This document shows positions 8,704-16,919 of a DNA stretch of 64,000 nt, piece by piece. The notes below the pieces were generated by a model. It worked only from the letters and a program-made list of their open reading frames with translations. It did no database searches and was not told where the DNA came from. The position numbers and the translations under genes were made by a program. The stretch's first letter is position 1, and each line of letters starts with the position of its first letter. Source of the DNA: Chloroflexota bacterium (GTDB taxonomy: Bacteria > Chloroflexota > UBA6077 > FW602-bin22 > JAMCVK01); NCBI GenBank assembly GCA_023475225.1, contig JAMCVK010000024.1:88787-152786 (forward strand), in the 5' to 3' direction.

Positions 8704-9585
8704 TTGTCGAATCGTTTTAACGAAGCGCTGGAGAAGAAGAGGGTTCTCATTTGTGATGGGGCCATGGGGACGATGTTAATGAGCAGTGGGGCGCACTACG
8801 ACCTCTGCCCTGAAGAGCTCAACCTGACTACACCGGAGGTGGTGCGCGCTGTACACAGAGCCTATGTTGAGGCTGGAGCGGATATCATTGAGACAAACAG
8901 CTTCGGCGGGAACAGTGTTAAACTGGCTGTGGCCAGGATGTTTGAGAAACGGCGAGAGGTAAATCTGGCGGCAGCGTGTCTGGCCAAGGAGGTGGCCGGC
9001 GATTCTGTCCTGGTGGCCGGCTCCATCGGTCCGCTAGGAAAGTTCCTCCAACCTTTGGGCCAGGTCAGTTATGGACAGGCCGTGGAGGCATTTCGGGAAC
9101 AGGCCGAGGCGTTGATGAAGGGGGGAGTGGATCTCTTCATCATTGAGACGATGGCTGATCTCAAGGAGATCAAGGCGGCTTATCAAGCGGTCACAGAGGG
9201 GACGGGATTACCGGCTATTTGTACGATGACCTTTGATACTGGGCATCGCACTATGATGGGGGTGAGTCCAGCCCAGGCGGCGCAGGAGCTCTGCGCCCTG
9301 GGTGTGCCAGTCATCGGCGCTAACTGTGGTCGTGGGCCGGAAGAGTTTGAAGCTGTCCTCCAGGAGATGAAGGAAGCTTGCCCGCAGGCTATTCTGGCCG
9401 TTCAGCCAAACGCCGGGCTGCCAAAACTGGTAGGGGACAAGGTTATCTATGATGCCAGTCCAGAGGAGATGGCCGAATACGCTCGTCGCTTCGTCGCCCT
9501 AGGGGTGCGGGTGATCGGAGCCTGTTGCGGGAGCACACCCGAACATATTCGAGCCATCATTGAGGCTGTCAGAGCATCATCCTAG
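8704..9585 (+). CDS. Homocysteine S-methyltransferase family protein
   Basis: It belongs to the zinc-dependent betaine/S-methylmethionine/MetH N-terminal barrel family, which moves a methyl group onto homocysteine. Visible motifs are the start RVLICDGAMGTML, GADIIETNSFGGN, the first zinc cysteine in GANCGRGPEEF and the pair in GACCGSTPEHI. It is 293 residues, one barrel only, with no folate, cobalamin or reactivation domain, so its methyl donor is unknown. The start is TTG 8704 behind AGGAGG. It sits 15 bp after secD and 10 bp before secF, an odd place for methionine metabolism, and must be co-transcribed with them. Confidence 0.88.
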   Translation: MSNRFNEALEKKRVLICDGAMGTMLMSSGAHYDLCPEELNLTTPEVVRAVHRAYVEAGADIIETNSFGGNSVKLAVARMFEKRREVNLAAACLAKEVAGDSVLVAGSIGPLGKFLQPLGQVSYGQAVEAFREQAEALMKGGVDLFIIETMADLKEIKAAYQAVTEGTGLPAICTMTFDTGHRTMMGVSPAQAAQELCALGVPVIGANCGRGPEEFEAVLQEMKEACPQAILAVQPNAGLPKLVGDKVIYDASPEEMAEYARRFVALGVRVIGACCGSTPEHIRAIIEAVRASS

Positions 9586-9595
9586 GAGGTTTCTG

Positions 9596-10507
9596 TTGAA
9601 CATTATTGGCAAACGATATCTCTATTTTGTCATTTCTGCCCTAATTATAGTTCCCGGCCTTGTTTCTCTCCTGATACCACCCGGTCTAAGGCTGGGCATC
9701 GACTTCACTGGTGGTACCCTTTGGGAGATCGCCTTTGAACATCCGGTGCAGCCTGCTCAGGTGAAGGGAATTTTTGCTAACCACGACCTGACCGATACGA
9801 TGGTGCAGACGACCGGTCAAAATACCGTTCTGATACGAAGTAAGGAGATACCTGATGGTTCTGATCTGAAACGGGCCCTCGAAGCAGATCTGCGGACAAA
9901 TCTGGGCCAGTTTCAGGAGCTTCGCTTCGACTCTGTTGGTCCCACGATAGGAGCTGAGGTGGCCCAGCGGGCCATCATCGCTGTGGCTGCGGCGTCTGTA
10001 GGCATTTTACTTTACATAACCTTTGCCTTCTACAGGGTAGCTTCGCCTTTTCGCTATGGCGTTTGTGCCATTGCAGCCCTCTTGCATGATGCCTTTGTCG
10101 TTTTAGGCATCTTCTCCATTCTGGGTAGGTTCTTCAATGTTGAGGTCGACTCCCTCTTTGTCACCGCTCTACTGACGGTGATCGGCTTCTCGGTGCACGA
10201 TACGATCGTTGTCTTTGACCGCATACGGGAGAACATGGGCAAGCGCAGTGGAGAGGCGTTTGAAGCGGTGGTTAATCACAGCATGGTCCAGACCTTGGGG
10301 CGTTCTATCAGTACCTCGTTGACCGTTGTATTCACCCTGACAGCACTGGTGCTTTTTGGTGGGGTGACAACTAAGACTTTTACTCTTGCTCTGCTAATTG
10401 GTATCATCAGTGGCACCTACTCATCGATATTCAATGCCAGTCCTCTCTTGGTCGTCTGGGAGAATAGGGAGGTTGGACGGTTCTTCATACGGCTTCGCTC
10501 GGCCTGA
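9596..10507 (+). CDS. secF: Protein translocase subunit SecF
   Basis: It partners SecD in the translocon. It has an N-terminal membrane helix, the motif LGIDFTGGTLWEIAF, a periplasm-side domain to about residue 125, and five C-terminal helices carrying FSVHDTIVVFDRIREN. Start TTG 9596 was chosen because TAGGAGG lies 6-7 bp upstream and the helix follows at once; a longer frame from 9560 would overlap the methyltransferase gene. The length is 303 residues, as expected. Confidence 0.94.
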   Translation: MNIIGKRYLYFVISALIIVPGLVSLLIPPGLRLGIDFTGGTLWEIAFEHPVQPAQVKGIFANHDLTDTMVQTTGQNTVLIRSKEIPDGSDLKRALEADLRTNLGQFQELRFDSVGPTIGAEVAQRAIIAVAAASVGILLYITFAFYRVASPFRYGVCAIAALLHDAFVVLGIFSILGRFFNVEVDSLFVTALLTVIGFSVHDTIVVFDRIRENMGKRSGEAFEAVVNHSMVQTLGRSISTSLTVVFTLTALVLFGGVTTKTFTLALLIGIISGTYSSIFNASPLLVVWENREVGRFFIRLRSA

Positions 10508-10599
10508 GAGAACCACCCCTGTTTTGCAGACGCGCCTAATCCCGGCCAGACCTCTGCCAGTGTTTTTCTCCGTTTCTAGTCATTTATGGGGGGTCAGCG

Positions 10600-11106
10600 A
10601 TGCGAGAGCCCATCTTCATCACCAAAAGTACCTCAATTGGGGAAGCTGATAAGTTCTTAAGTCTAGCACCCATTGTTGTGGAAGAGGATCTGCCCATCTA
10701 TCAGATTGCCCAAAGGGTAGCCGAGCATCCTGGGACGCGCCTCATAGCAGTTGTAGACCAGGATCAGAAGCTGGTTGGTGTAATTTCTGTAACCGCTCTT
10801 TGCGAGCTTGTATTCTTTCATGTCCTTCCGGAGGATTTTTTCGCTGATGTCACCGATTATGAGAAATTGGAGGAGTTTGCTAAACGAGCGAGAGTTCACG
10901 TAGCCAAGGATCTTATGCATCGCCCGGTATGGGTAACCAGAGATGATCTGGTCAAGGATGCTTTCGAGCGGATGCATGTAGCCAGGCTTGAGGGTTTACC
11001 CATCGTTGATGAGGGGAAACGGGTAATCGGCTACATCGATATGCTTGAGTTACTTCTCGTTTGGTTACGGGCGGAGAAGGCATATCGAGATGTCGATGAC
11101 TCTTAA
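10600..11106 (+). CDS. CBS-domain-pair protein
   Basis: The 168-residue protein contains two CBS motifs, which usually bind adenine nucleotides and regulate a partner. The first has LIAVVDQDQKLVGVIS near residues 47-62. The second begins AKDLMHRPVWVTRDDLVKDA and ends LPIVDEGKRVIGYID. There is no membrane segment. It starts at ATG 10600 behind GGGGGG, 92 bp after secF, and lies 16 bp before a permease gene. Regulation of that permease by ligand binding is a reasonable inference, not shown. Confidence 0.87.
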   Translation: MREPIFITKSTSIGEADKFLSLAPIVVEEDLPIYQIAQRVAEHPGTRLIAVVDQDQKLVGVISVTALCELVFFHVLPEDFFADVTDYEKLEEFAKRARVHVAKDLMHRPVWVTRDDLVKDAFERMHVARLEGLPIVDEGKRVIGYIDMLELLLVWLRAEKAYRDVDDS

Positions 11107-11122
11107 AGGGGGATTATGATCG

Positions 11123-12388
11123 TTGAATAACGCACTGGTGGCAGGGGCGATCTTCGCTGTAACGTACCTGATTATTACTACGGATAAGGTACATCGGACC
11201 GTCGTAGCTATGGCCGGGGCGGTAGGGATGATCCTCTTGCGTGTCATAGGTCAGGACAAGGCCTTCCTGGCTATAGACTTTAACGTTATCTTTCTTCTGG
11301 CCGGGATGATGATAATCGCCAATATAATGCGGACAACCGGTGTCTTTCAATGGGTGGCCATCCGCTCTGTGAAGATAGCGGGGGGCGACCCCTTTCGTAT
11401 TCTGGTGGTCCTAGCATTATTGACAGCGGTTTTCTCTGCCTTCTTGGATAATGTTACAACGGTAGTTTTGATAGCACCGATAACCCTTTACATCGCTTCA
11501 GGTCTGGGAATTAACCCTTTACCATTTCTCATCGCTGAGATCCTCGCTTCGAACATTGGAGGGACGGCTACACTTATCGGTGATCCGCCTAACATCCTTA
11601 TTGGTAGCGCGGCGCGCCTCGACTTCGTTACCTTCGCGGCTAACCTCACTCCGGTTGCCATTATCATCCTGGTAGTTTTCCTTATCACGGCTCGCTTCCT
11701 ATTATTCAATAGCCTGAAATCCGACGCGCATTCGGTGGCGGCCATCTTCGAGATAGATGAGGCCAAGGTGATCACTGATCATCGCCTTTTGCGCAAATCG
11801 CTCTTGGTGCTTTGTCTGACTATCATTGGGTTTCTAGTACATGGCTTGCTACATTACCAACCAGCTACAGTCGCCCTTTTTGGGGCCGTCGTTCTCCTGC
11901 TTCTAAGCGGGCATGATCCGCATGATGCCTTACGTGAGGTAGAGTGGACGACGCTATTTTTCTTTATAGGCCTGTTCATCCTTGTCGGGGGTATTGTAGA
12001 GGCTGGTTTGATTGGAGCGCTGGCCCGTGGTGCCCTGGCACTGACCCATGGCGACCTTACCTCGACGGTGTTTCTTCTCCTATGGCTGAGTGCCATTCTT
12101 TCAGCTATCGTAGATAACATTCCCTATACGGCCACAATGATTCCATTAGTGCAGGATTTAGGACAATATATGCAGATAGCTCCCCTGTGGTGGGCCTTAG
12201 CCCTGGGCGCTTGTCTGGGCGGTAATGCAACGATAATCGGGGCCTCAGCGAACGTGATCATGGCCAGCATCGCCGACCGAGCCGGTTATCCCATTCGCTT
12301 CTGGGAATTTGTGCGCTACGGTGGGCTGGTCACGCTGGAGTCGTTATTGATTTCTACGGCTTACATCTGGTTCTTCTACCTGCGCTGA
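11123..12388 (+). CDS. ArsB/NhaD/CitM-type ion transporter
   Basis: This 421-residue integral membrane protein has about eleven hydrophobic helices and belongs to the ion transporter superfamily. The duplicated signatures FLDNVTTVVLIAP, GGTATLIGDPPNILIG, AIVDNIPYTATMIP and GGNATIIGASANVIM are those of the ArsB, NhaD and P-protein branch. The substrate cannot be read from sequence: sodium/proton exchange, arsenite or dicarboxylate are all possible, and no ars genes are nearby. TTG 11123 is the likely start, after an AAAGGGGG tract. The CBS protein just upstream may gate it. Confidence 0.87.
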   Translation: MNNALVAGAIFAVTYLIITTDKVHRTVVAMAGAVGMILLRVIGQDKAFLAIDFNVIFLLAGMMIIANIMRTTGVFQWVAIRSVKIAGGDPFRILVVLALLTAVFSAFLDNVTTVVLIAPITLYIASGLGINPLPFLIAEILASNIGGTATLIGDPPNILIGSAARLDFVTFAANLTPVAIIILVVFLITARFLLFNSLKSDAHSVAAIFEIDEAKVITDHRLLRKSLLVLCLTIIGFLVHGLLHYQPATVALFGAVVLLLLSGHDPHDALREVEWTTLFFFIGLFILVGGIVEAGLIGALARGALALTHGDLTSTVFLLLWLSAILSAIVDNIPYTATMIPLVQDLGQYMQIAPLWWALALGACLGGNATIIGASANVIMASIADRAGYPIRFWEFVRYGGLVTLESLLISTAYIWFFYLR

Positions 12389-12409
12389 TGGAACCAAACC
12401 CTGGCCGGC

Positions 12410-12429
12410 TCCAGCGATAATTCGCTGGA
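12410..12429. terminator. Hairpin between convergent genes (possible bidirectional terminator)
   Basis: TCCAGCGA and TCGCTGGA form a perfect 8-bp stem with a TAAT loop. It lies between the 3' ends of the permease (plus) and the PRC-barrel gene (minus). There is no clear T tract, so its terminator role is only inferred from position. Confidence 0.5.
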
Positions 12430-12471
12430 ACGAAGAATCGAAGGCTAACCGCTCCCGCCGATCAGGTGCGG

Positions 12472-13089
12472 CTATCCTCTAGCCATCCCTGGCTTTTTGA
12501 TTCGCCAGGCGTTGATGGTTTTGTAATTGGAATACAGTTCGATCTGATCCCTGTTGCAATCAAGAATGATGCGGTCTGCATCGGCTTTTAGAATCCACTC
12601 GACCGGTATGACAGCGTCCCGAGTTAAATGGGGCCCCTTGCGAACAACAAACGAGGTTACCCTGTCTGAAAGGGGATCAGCGATCACCTCATCCACAGTA
12701 CCAATCTGGCCATCGCTGCACTCGACGATGGCCCCTTCGATTATCTCGATCTTTCCTACACCAGCGTGTTCCACTCGCCTTGCCGGGAAAAGGACCTGTG
12801 ATCGGGGGTAGGGAGGCGGTGGTGTCCAATCCGTCTCCGGGGTAACATAATCGGCATCTATATAGTCGGGCAGTTGGTCCAGATCGAGGATGGAGATAGG
12901 CAGCACAACGCGGTCATCCTCTAAGCGATCGATCAAGCTGATCGGAACAACGATATCGCGGGTGATGCTTTCCCCCTGGCGGAGAACAAAAGCGATGGCC
13001 TCCTTCGTGCGTGGATCTATAACGATGCGATCGACTGTACCGACCTCCTCTGTGCGACACATAACAGTGCTCCCCACGTTGATGTTCAT
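12472..13089 (-). CDS. Protein with two PRC-barrel domains
   Basis: Two PRC-barrel repeats are visible. The first is VGSTVMCRTEEVGTVDRIV...VLRQGESITRDIVVPISLID; the second is GAIVECSDGQIGTVDEVIA...VVRKGPHLTRDAVIPVEWIL. They are separated by a short Pro-rich linker. PRC barrels occur in RimM, photosynthetic reaction centre H subunits and many stress or adaptation proteins, so no reaction can be given. There is no membrane helix or signal peptide. ATG 13089 is preferred over GTG 13098 because GAGGTG lies 6 bp before it. The protein is 205 residues. Confidence 0.82.
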   Translation of the reverse strand: MNINVGSTVMCRTEEVGTVDRIVIDPRTKEAIAFVLRQGESITRDIVVPISLIDRLEDDRVVLPISILDLDQLPDYIDADYVTPETDWTPPPPYPRSQVLFPARRVEHAGVGKIEIIEGAIVECSDGQIGTVDEVIADPLSDRVTSFVVRKGPHLTRDAVIPVEWILKADADRIILDCNRDQIELYSNYKTINAWRIKKPGMARG

Positions 13090-13166
13090 CGTTGCCACCT
13101 CGCTCTCTTGAGAAGCCTCTTCACCCTAAGTATACAGTATAGTTGTATCGCTTATCTATAAGATAA

Positions 13167-13310
13167 GAGGGCATTGAATATCTCCTCCAAATCCCCGCAG
13201 GGGTTCGAGGTAGCCCTGCAGGCTTTTTTGTGCTCTGGGGCGCATCCCCAGATCCGCTGTCCGCCGAAGGTCCGCATTCGACGGACGCCCCCTTGGGACC
13301 CCTGTTGTTC
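13167..13310 (+). repeat. Dispersed hairpin-rich intergenic repeat, copy 2
   Basis: It shares with copy 1 the stretches GGCATTGAATATCTC, CATCCCCAGATCCGC, GTCCGCCGAAGGTCC and CCTGTTGTT. It contains CCCCGCAGGGG, an AGCC/GGCT stem followed by TTTTTT (13212-13229), and GTCCG...CGGAC. It lies between two minus-strand genes but keeps the plus-strand orientation of the other copies. Just upstream a separate hairpin, CTTATC/GATAAG (13151-13167), abuts it. Confidence 0.85.
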
Positions 13311-13328
13311 ACCCATTTAATCTAAGGC

Positions 13329-14954
13329 TCAGGCGTTGGGCAGGGAGAAGTCGGCTGGTACTTCCACAACTACCGGGCTTTCGATTTGTAAGACGTCGCG
13401 CAAGGTTCTTTCGAGGTCAGTGAGGTCTGAAACCCTAACGCCATATGCCCCAAATGCCTCGGCCAGCTTGACGAAATCTGGGTTATGTAATTGGGCATCC
13501 ACTATGCGATTGTCCCCATAGCGTCGCCTCTGTATTTGCTCGATGGCGCTATAAGAGCTGCTATTGAAGACGATTACCGGCACGTTAAGTCCGTATTGAA
13601 CGGCCGTGGCCAACTCCTGTCCAGTGAAGAGGAAGCCGCCATCGCCGCAAAGGGCTATTACCTGTCTCTTAGGAAAAGCGACCTTAGCACCAAGTGCCGC
13701 TGGAAAACTGAATCCTAAGGCGCCGAAGGCCCTGGGGTAGAGAAAGGTGCGCGGCTCGTAAACCGTGAAGTAACGGGCAGCCCAGTAGCAGATGACCGTA
13801 GGGTCGTTAACGACTATGGCGTCTCGGGGCAGAGCCGACCTAATCTGTTCCAACACCCCGATCTCTTTTGGATTCTTGCTCCGCGTCGTTTCATAGGCTA
13901 CTTTCTTGATGGCGGCGATCTCAGACTGGCGGGGAGTGCGCGGCGTAAGGCCGGTGCCATGGAGACGGTGCAGTATCTGCTGCAATACCTCCTTGGCATC
14001 ACCCAGTATACCCACCTGCATGGGATAGTTCTTCCCAATCTCTGCTTCATCAATGTCTACCTGCATCAGGCGCGATGGTAGGGGTAGAGTCCAGTTGGCG
14101 GTGGACATTTCACTGAACCTTGTCCCTACGGCCAGCACCACATCGGCCTGCCTGAGGAGTTCGGCTACTGGGCCCTCCCTTGTCCAGGTATTGCCCAGCA
14201 TCAAGGGATGATCCTCCGGTACTATCCCTTTACCCTTACAGGTGGTTAATATTGGTGCCTGGAAAAATTCAGCCAGAGTCAGGAGCTCTGTGCCGGCTCC
14301 AGCGCTGATAGCGCCTCCTCCAGCGTAAAGGAGAGGGTGAATTGCTTGGGCCAGTATGTCAGCCGCAGCCTGGACCTGTTGAGGGTTCCCGGTTTTTCGT
14401 TGGGCAGCGATAATTACATTGGGAAAGTCTAGTTCATCCTTAGTGAGTAGAGCATCGGTAGTGATCTCCAGCTGGACGGCTCGTCGTCTTCCCGTTTGCA
14501 GTCGTTCCATCGCCTCGTGGATGGCTGAGGGGATATCGGGTGGTCTGGTTACGCATCTATTCCAATCGACGACGGCCTGGAAGAGTTCCCCTTGATCCTT
14601 TAATTCGTGTAATGTTCCCTGCCGCCAATTAGGTTTATTTTTGTCCACAACGGTTGTAAGGAGTAATACAGGCGAGGAATCGGAATAAGCCTGAGCCAAA
14701 GCGGTAAGGGCGTTTGTGGCCCCTGGTCCGGTTATGGTAATAGCCACACCAACCTTTCCAGTGGCCCGGGCATAGCCGTCGGCCATAAATCCGGCGCCCT
14801 GCTCGTGGCGAGTCACAATGTGGCGTATCTCTGGACAGTCGAGCAAGGCATCAAAAATGGGGAGGTTGTGCACACCGGGAATACCGAAAACCACCTCGAC
14901 GCCCTCAGCCTTGAGTGCCTGGACTACAGCCTGTCCACCGCTCATCTCGGACAT
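13329..14954 (-). CDS. Acetolactate-synthase-like thiamine diphosphate enzyme
   Basis: It has the three-domain layout of the acetohydroxyacid synthase / decarboxylase family over 541 residues. The N-terminal segment FGIPGVHNLPIFDALL is followed by the catalytic glutamate in RHEQGAGFMADGYARATG and by TGPGATNALTALAQAYSDS. The C-terminal ThDP motif is ALCGDGGFLFTGQELATA...VIVFNSSSY. The GIPGVH signature also resembles 5-guanidino-2-oxopentanoate decarboxylase (AruI) as I recall it, so a role in branched-chain synthesis is not assured. There is no small regulatory subunit gene beside it. ATG 14954 follows GGGGAG. The next gene upstream on this strand is a phosphoribosyltransferase. Confidence 0.85.
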   Translation of the reverse strand: MSEMSGGQAVVQALKAEGVEVVFGIPGVHNLPIFDALLDCPEIRHIVTRHEQGAGFMADGYARATGKVGVAITITGPGATNALTALAQAYSDSSPVLLLTTVVDKNKPNWRQGTLHELKDQGELFQAVVDWNRCVTRPPDIPSAIHEAMERLQTGRRRAVQLEITTDALLTKDELDFPNVIIAAQRKTGNPQQVQAAADILAQAIHPLLYAGGGAISAGAGTELLTLAEFFQAPILTTCKGKGIVPEDHPLMLGNTWTREGPVAELLRQADVVLAVGTRFSEMSTANWTLPLPSRLMQVDIDEAEIGKNYPMQVGILGDAKEVLQQILHRLHGTGLTPRTPRQSEIAAIKKVAYETTRSKNPKEIGVLEQIRSALPRDAIVVNDPTVICYWAARYFTVYEPRTFLYPRAFGALGFSFPAALGAKVAFPKRQVIALCGDGGFLFTGQELATAVQYGLNVPVIVFNSSSYSAIEQIQRRRYGDNRIVDAQLHNPDFVKLAEAFGAYGVRVSDLTDLERTLRDVLQIESPVVVEVPADFSLPNA

Positions 14955-14986
14955 ATTCTACTCCCCGTCAAGAATTAAGGCAGGAA

Positions 14987-15619
14987 CTATCCCTGATCGG
15001 ATAGGTATCTTTTCACCTCATCATCACTGATTTGTTCGAAGTTCAGATAAAAACGGCCGACTGCCCAGAAGGGCTCCGGTGTGGCTAAACAGACGATTCT
15101 ATCCACCTGTTGTTCCAATTCGCTAACTACGACAGGAGGAGCGACCGGTATAGCCAGAACGAGCCTTTCGGCTCCGGCCGCCTTGATCGCCCTTATCGTA
15201 GTCAGCATAGTAAAGCCAGTAGCGATGCCGTCATCAACCAGGATGACAGTTTTATCTCTTGGGTTGGGTGGTGGGCGTCCGCCGCGGTAAAGAGCTATAC
15301 GTTGCGCAATTTCTTCCTTTTGTCTCTCTATCTCCAGTTCTATATATTGATGAGGGATGCCGTAGGCGGTGATCTCCTCTTCGTTGAGCTGCACTTCGCC
15401 GTTCTCGGCGATGGCCCCGATAGCATACTCCGGGTTGCCTGGAGCGCCGATCTTTCTGGTGATGAACACATCGAGGGGCAAACCGAGGGACTTAGCTACT
15501 TCGTGTCCGACGACGACTCCGCCACGGGGCAGGGCGAGAATGATAGCATCCATCCCTTGATATTCTTGAAGCTCCTGAGACAGTCTTTGGCCAGCCTCGT
15601 GTCGATCGGCGAACAACAT
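14987..15619 (-). CDS. Phosphoribosyltransferase family protein
   Basis: The PRPP-binding signature VILVDDGIATGFTMLTTIRA lies near residues 123-142 of a 210-residue protein. The N-terminus FADRHEAGQRLSQELQEY and the hood region DAIILALPRGGVVVGHEVAK match the broad group annotated as phosphoribosyltransferase or predicted erythromycin-esterase-associated transferase. The base used is unknown. ATG 15619 is preceded by AAAGGA. The gene lies in a minus-strand run with mutM upstream and the TPP enzyme downstream, without an obvious functional link. Confidence 0.85.
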   Translation of the reverse strand: MLFADRHEAGQRLSQELQEYQGMDAIILALPRGGVVVGHEVAKSLGLPLDVFITRKIGAPGNPEYAIGAIAENGEVQLNEEEITAYGIPHQYIELEIERQKEEIAQRIALYRGGRPPPNPRDKTVILVDDGIATGFTMLTTIRAIKAAGAERLVLAIPVAPPVVVSELEQQVDRIVCLATPEPFWAVGRFYLNFEQISDDEVKRYLSDQG

Positions 15620-15659
15620 TTTTGGCGTCCTTTCGCCGCATATCTGATGGCATCAGCCA

Positions 15660-16448
15660 TTAAACCTGGCAATTGGAACAGTAATAACCTCTACGTCCGT
15701 GAAACGTGGCTTGAACCACGGGCGAACAGCAATGGGGGCAGTGTTCTTGGCGGTGAATCTGCATAATGTAGCGGCCTTTATTTCCCAGGGCATCTTGATA
15801 TTGTGCCTCGCCCCCCAGCTCGATGGCCTCGGTGAGCACAGATTTAATAGCCTCGTGCAATCTCGCTATTTCCAAAGGTGTCAGACTGACCGCTTTGCGA
15901 TCAGGGCGGATGCCAGCCCTGTACAAGATCTCATCAGAGTATATATTTCCAATCCCGGCGATGAGCGATTGATCCATCAGGATAGCCTTCGTGTCCATCC
16001 CTGGCTTTGACTTCAGGATTTCCCGGAACCGTTCCACGGTGAATGTCGGATCAAGAGGCTCGATGCCCAGTTCAGCCCATCTCGAGTCGAACTCCTCGGG
16101 GGCGACAAAATGGGTATGTCCCATAAAGCTCTTGTAAATAGCCAGCTGGGATTGATCATCGAGGCGGAACCAGGCGGTCGCCTCCGATAGATCCTGGCCC
16201 GTCTGCGCGTAGATTGGTTGGCCGGTCAGTCCGAGATGTAGCCAGATACTGCCATTCTCCAGTATCAGAATAACCGATTTACCGCGTCGCCGCACAGCCC
16301 CGATTCTCCCTTTCACCAGACGGGCGAACTCTTGAGGGGGCAGATTGAGCGCCCTGGGCTGCTTGAAGTGAGCATCCACGATCGACTTGCCCACTATGCA
16401 CTGCCCAAGGTTGCGGCTGAAGGTCTCTACTTCTGGTAACTCTGGCAT
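15660..16448 (-). CDS. mutM: Formamidopyrimidine-DNA glycosylase
   Basis: It excises oxidised purines such as 8-oxoguanine and nicks the abasic site. The mature N-terminus PELPEVETFSRNLG supplies the catalytic Pro and Glu, so ATG 16448 is the start. A longer frame to 16499 would add 17 unrelated residues and run through the promoter. The helix-two-turn-helix contains MDQSLIAGIGNIYSDEILY. The zinc finger HCPHC...YYCSNCQV closes the chain. At 262 residues it is slightly short but complete. Confidence 0.95.
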   Translation of the reverse strand: MPELPEVETFSRNLGQCIVGKSIVDAHFKQPRALNLPPQEFARLVKGRIGAVRRRGKSVILILENGSIWLHLGLTGQPIYAQTGQDLSEATAWFRLDDQSQLAIYKSFMGHTHFVAPEEFDSRWAELGIEPLDPTFTVERFREILKSKPGMDTKAILMDQSLIAGIGNIYSDEILYRAGIRPDRKAVSLTPLEIARLHEAIKSVLTEAIELGGEAQYQDALGNKGRYIMQIHRQEHCPHCCSPVVQATFHGRRGYYCSNCQV

Positions 16449-16497
16449 GGCGAAACCCTTAAGGTTGCTTTTCAACGCTGAATGACTGGCTGGTATC

Positions 16498-16526
16498 ATT
16501 ATACCCTTTTAGCATATGTGGGTCTA
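16498..16526 (-). promoter_or_regulatory. Promoter of mutM
   Basis: On the minus strand TATAAT (16498-16503) lies 17 bp after TAGACC (16521-16526). The -10 is perfect and the -35 matches 4 of 6. Transcription would begin about 40 nt upstream of the mutM ATG. Confidence 0.65.
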
Positions 16527-16550
16527 GATTTTATTTTGGCGCTTTATACG

Positions 16551-16579
16551 TTTACATAGGCGGGGGAACATGGTAGTAT
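16551..16579 (+). promoter_or_regulatory. Promoter candidate for the DUF2007-like/DRTGG pair
   Basis: TTTACA (16551-16556) and TAGTAT (16574-16579) are 17 bp apart, each matching 5 of 6 consensus bases. This places transcription start about 30 nt before ATG 16617, divergent from mutM. Confidence 0.55.
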
Positions 16580-16616
16580 TGGCTGGCAATTAAGCGGCGA
16601 TAACCAGGGGATAGGT

Positions 16617-16919
16617 ATGTGGACAGTACTGCGGATAGCCCCAAATCGGCCGATAGCGAGGGCGTGGCAAGAGTTCCTGGAGGAGGAGGGGATTCCGTGT
16701 GAGTTGTGGTGGAGCGACCAGACTCGCCGGGATGACCTTGCTGCTCCTTGTGAAATCCTCGTTCCCAGTGATAGGGTGCACGTGGTGCGAACTCTGATCC
16801 TTTCAGGGTTGTTGACCGGCTTGCTTCCCGGTTCGACCGAAGCAATATCTCTCTCGGCAAAGCATTCTGCCCCTGAGCAAACGAGCTCAATTTCCCTGGA
16901 TGAGGGAGGCAGTGGTTGA
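16617..16919 (+). CDS. Small protein resembling DUF2007 signal-transducing domain
   Basis: This 100-residue soluble protein reads VLRIAPNRPIARAWQEFLEEEGIPCEL and LVPSDRVHVVRTLI. That alternation resembles the PII-like DUF2007 fold, in which a position-swapped ferredoxin-like domain reads out a residue pair. The last 35 residues are low complexity. The stop overlaps the TTG start of the next gene, so it is coupled with the BioD/DRTGG protein. The family call is tentative. Confidence 0.6.
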   Translation: MWTVLRIAPNRPIARAWQEFLEEEGIPCELWWSDQTRRDDLAAPCEILVPSDRVHVVRTLILSGLLTGLLPGSTEAISLSAKHSAPEQTSSISLDEGGSG

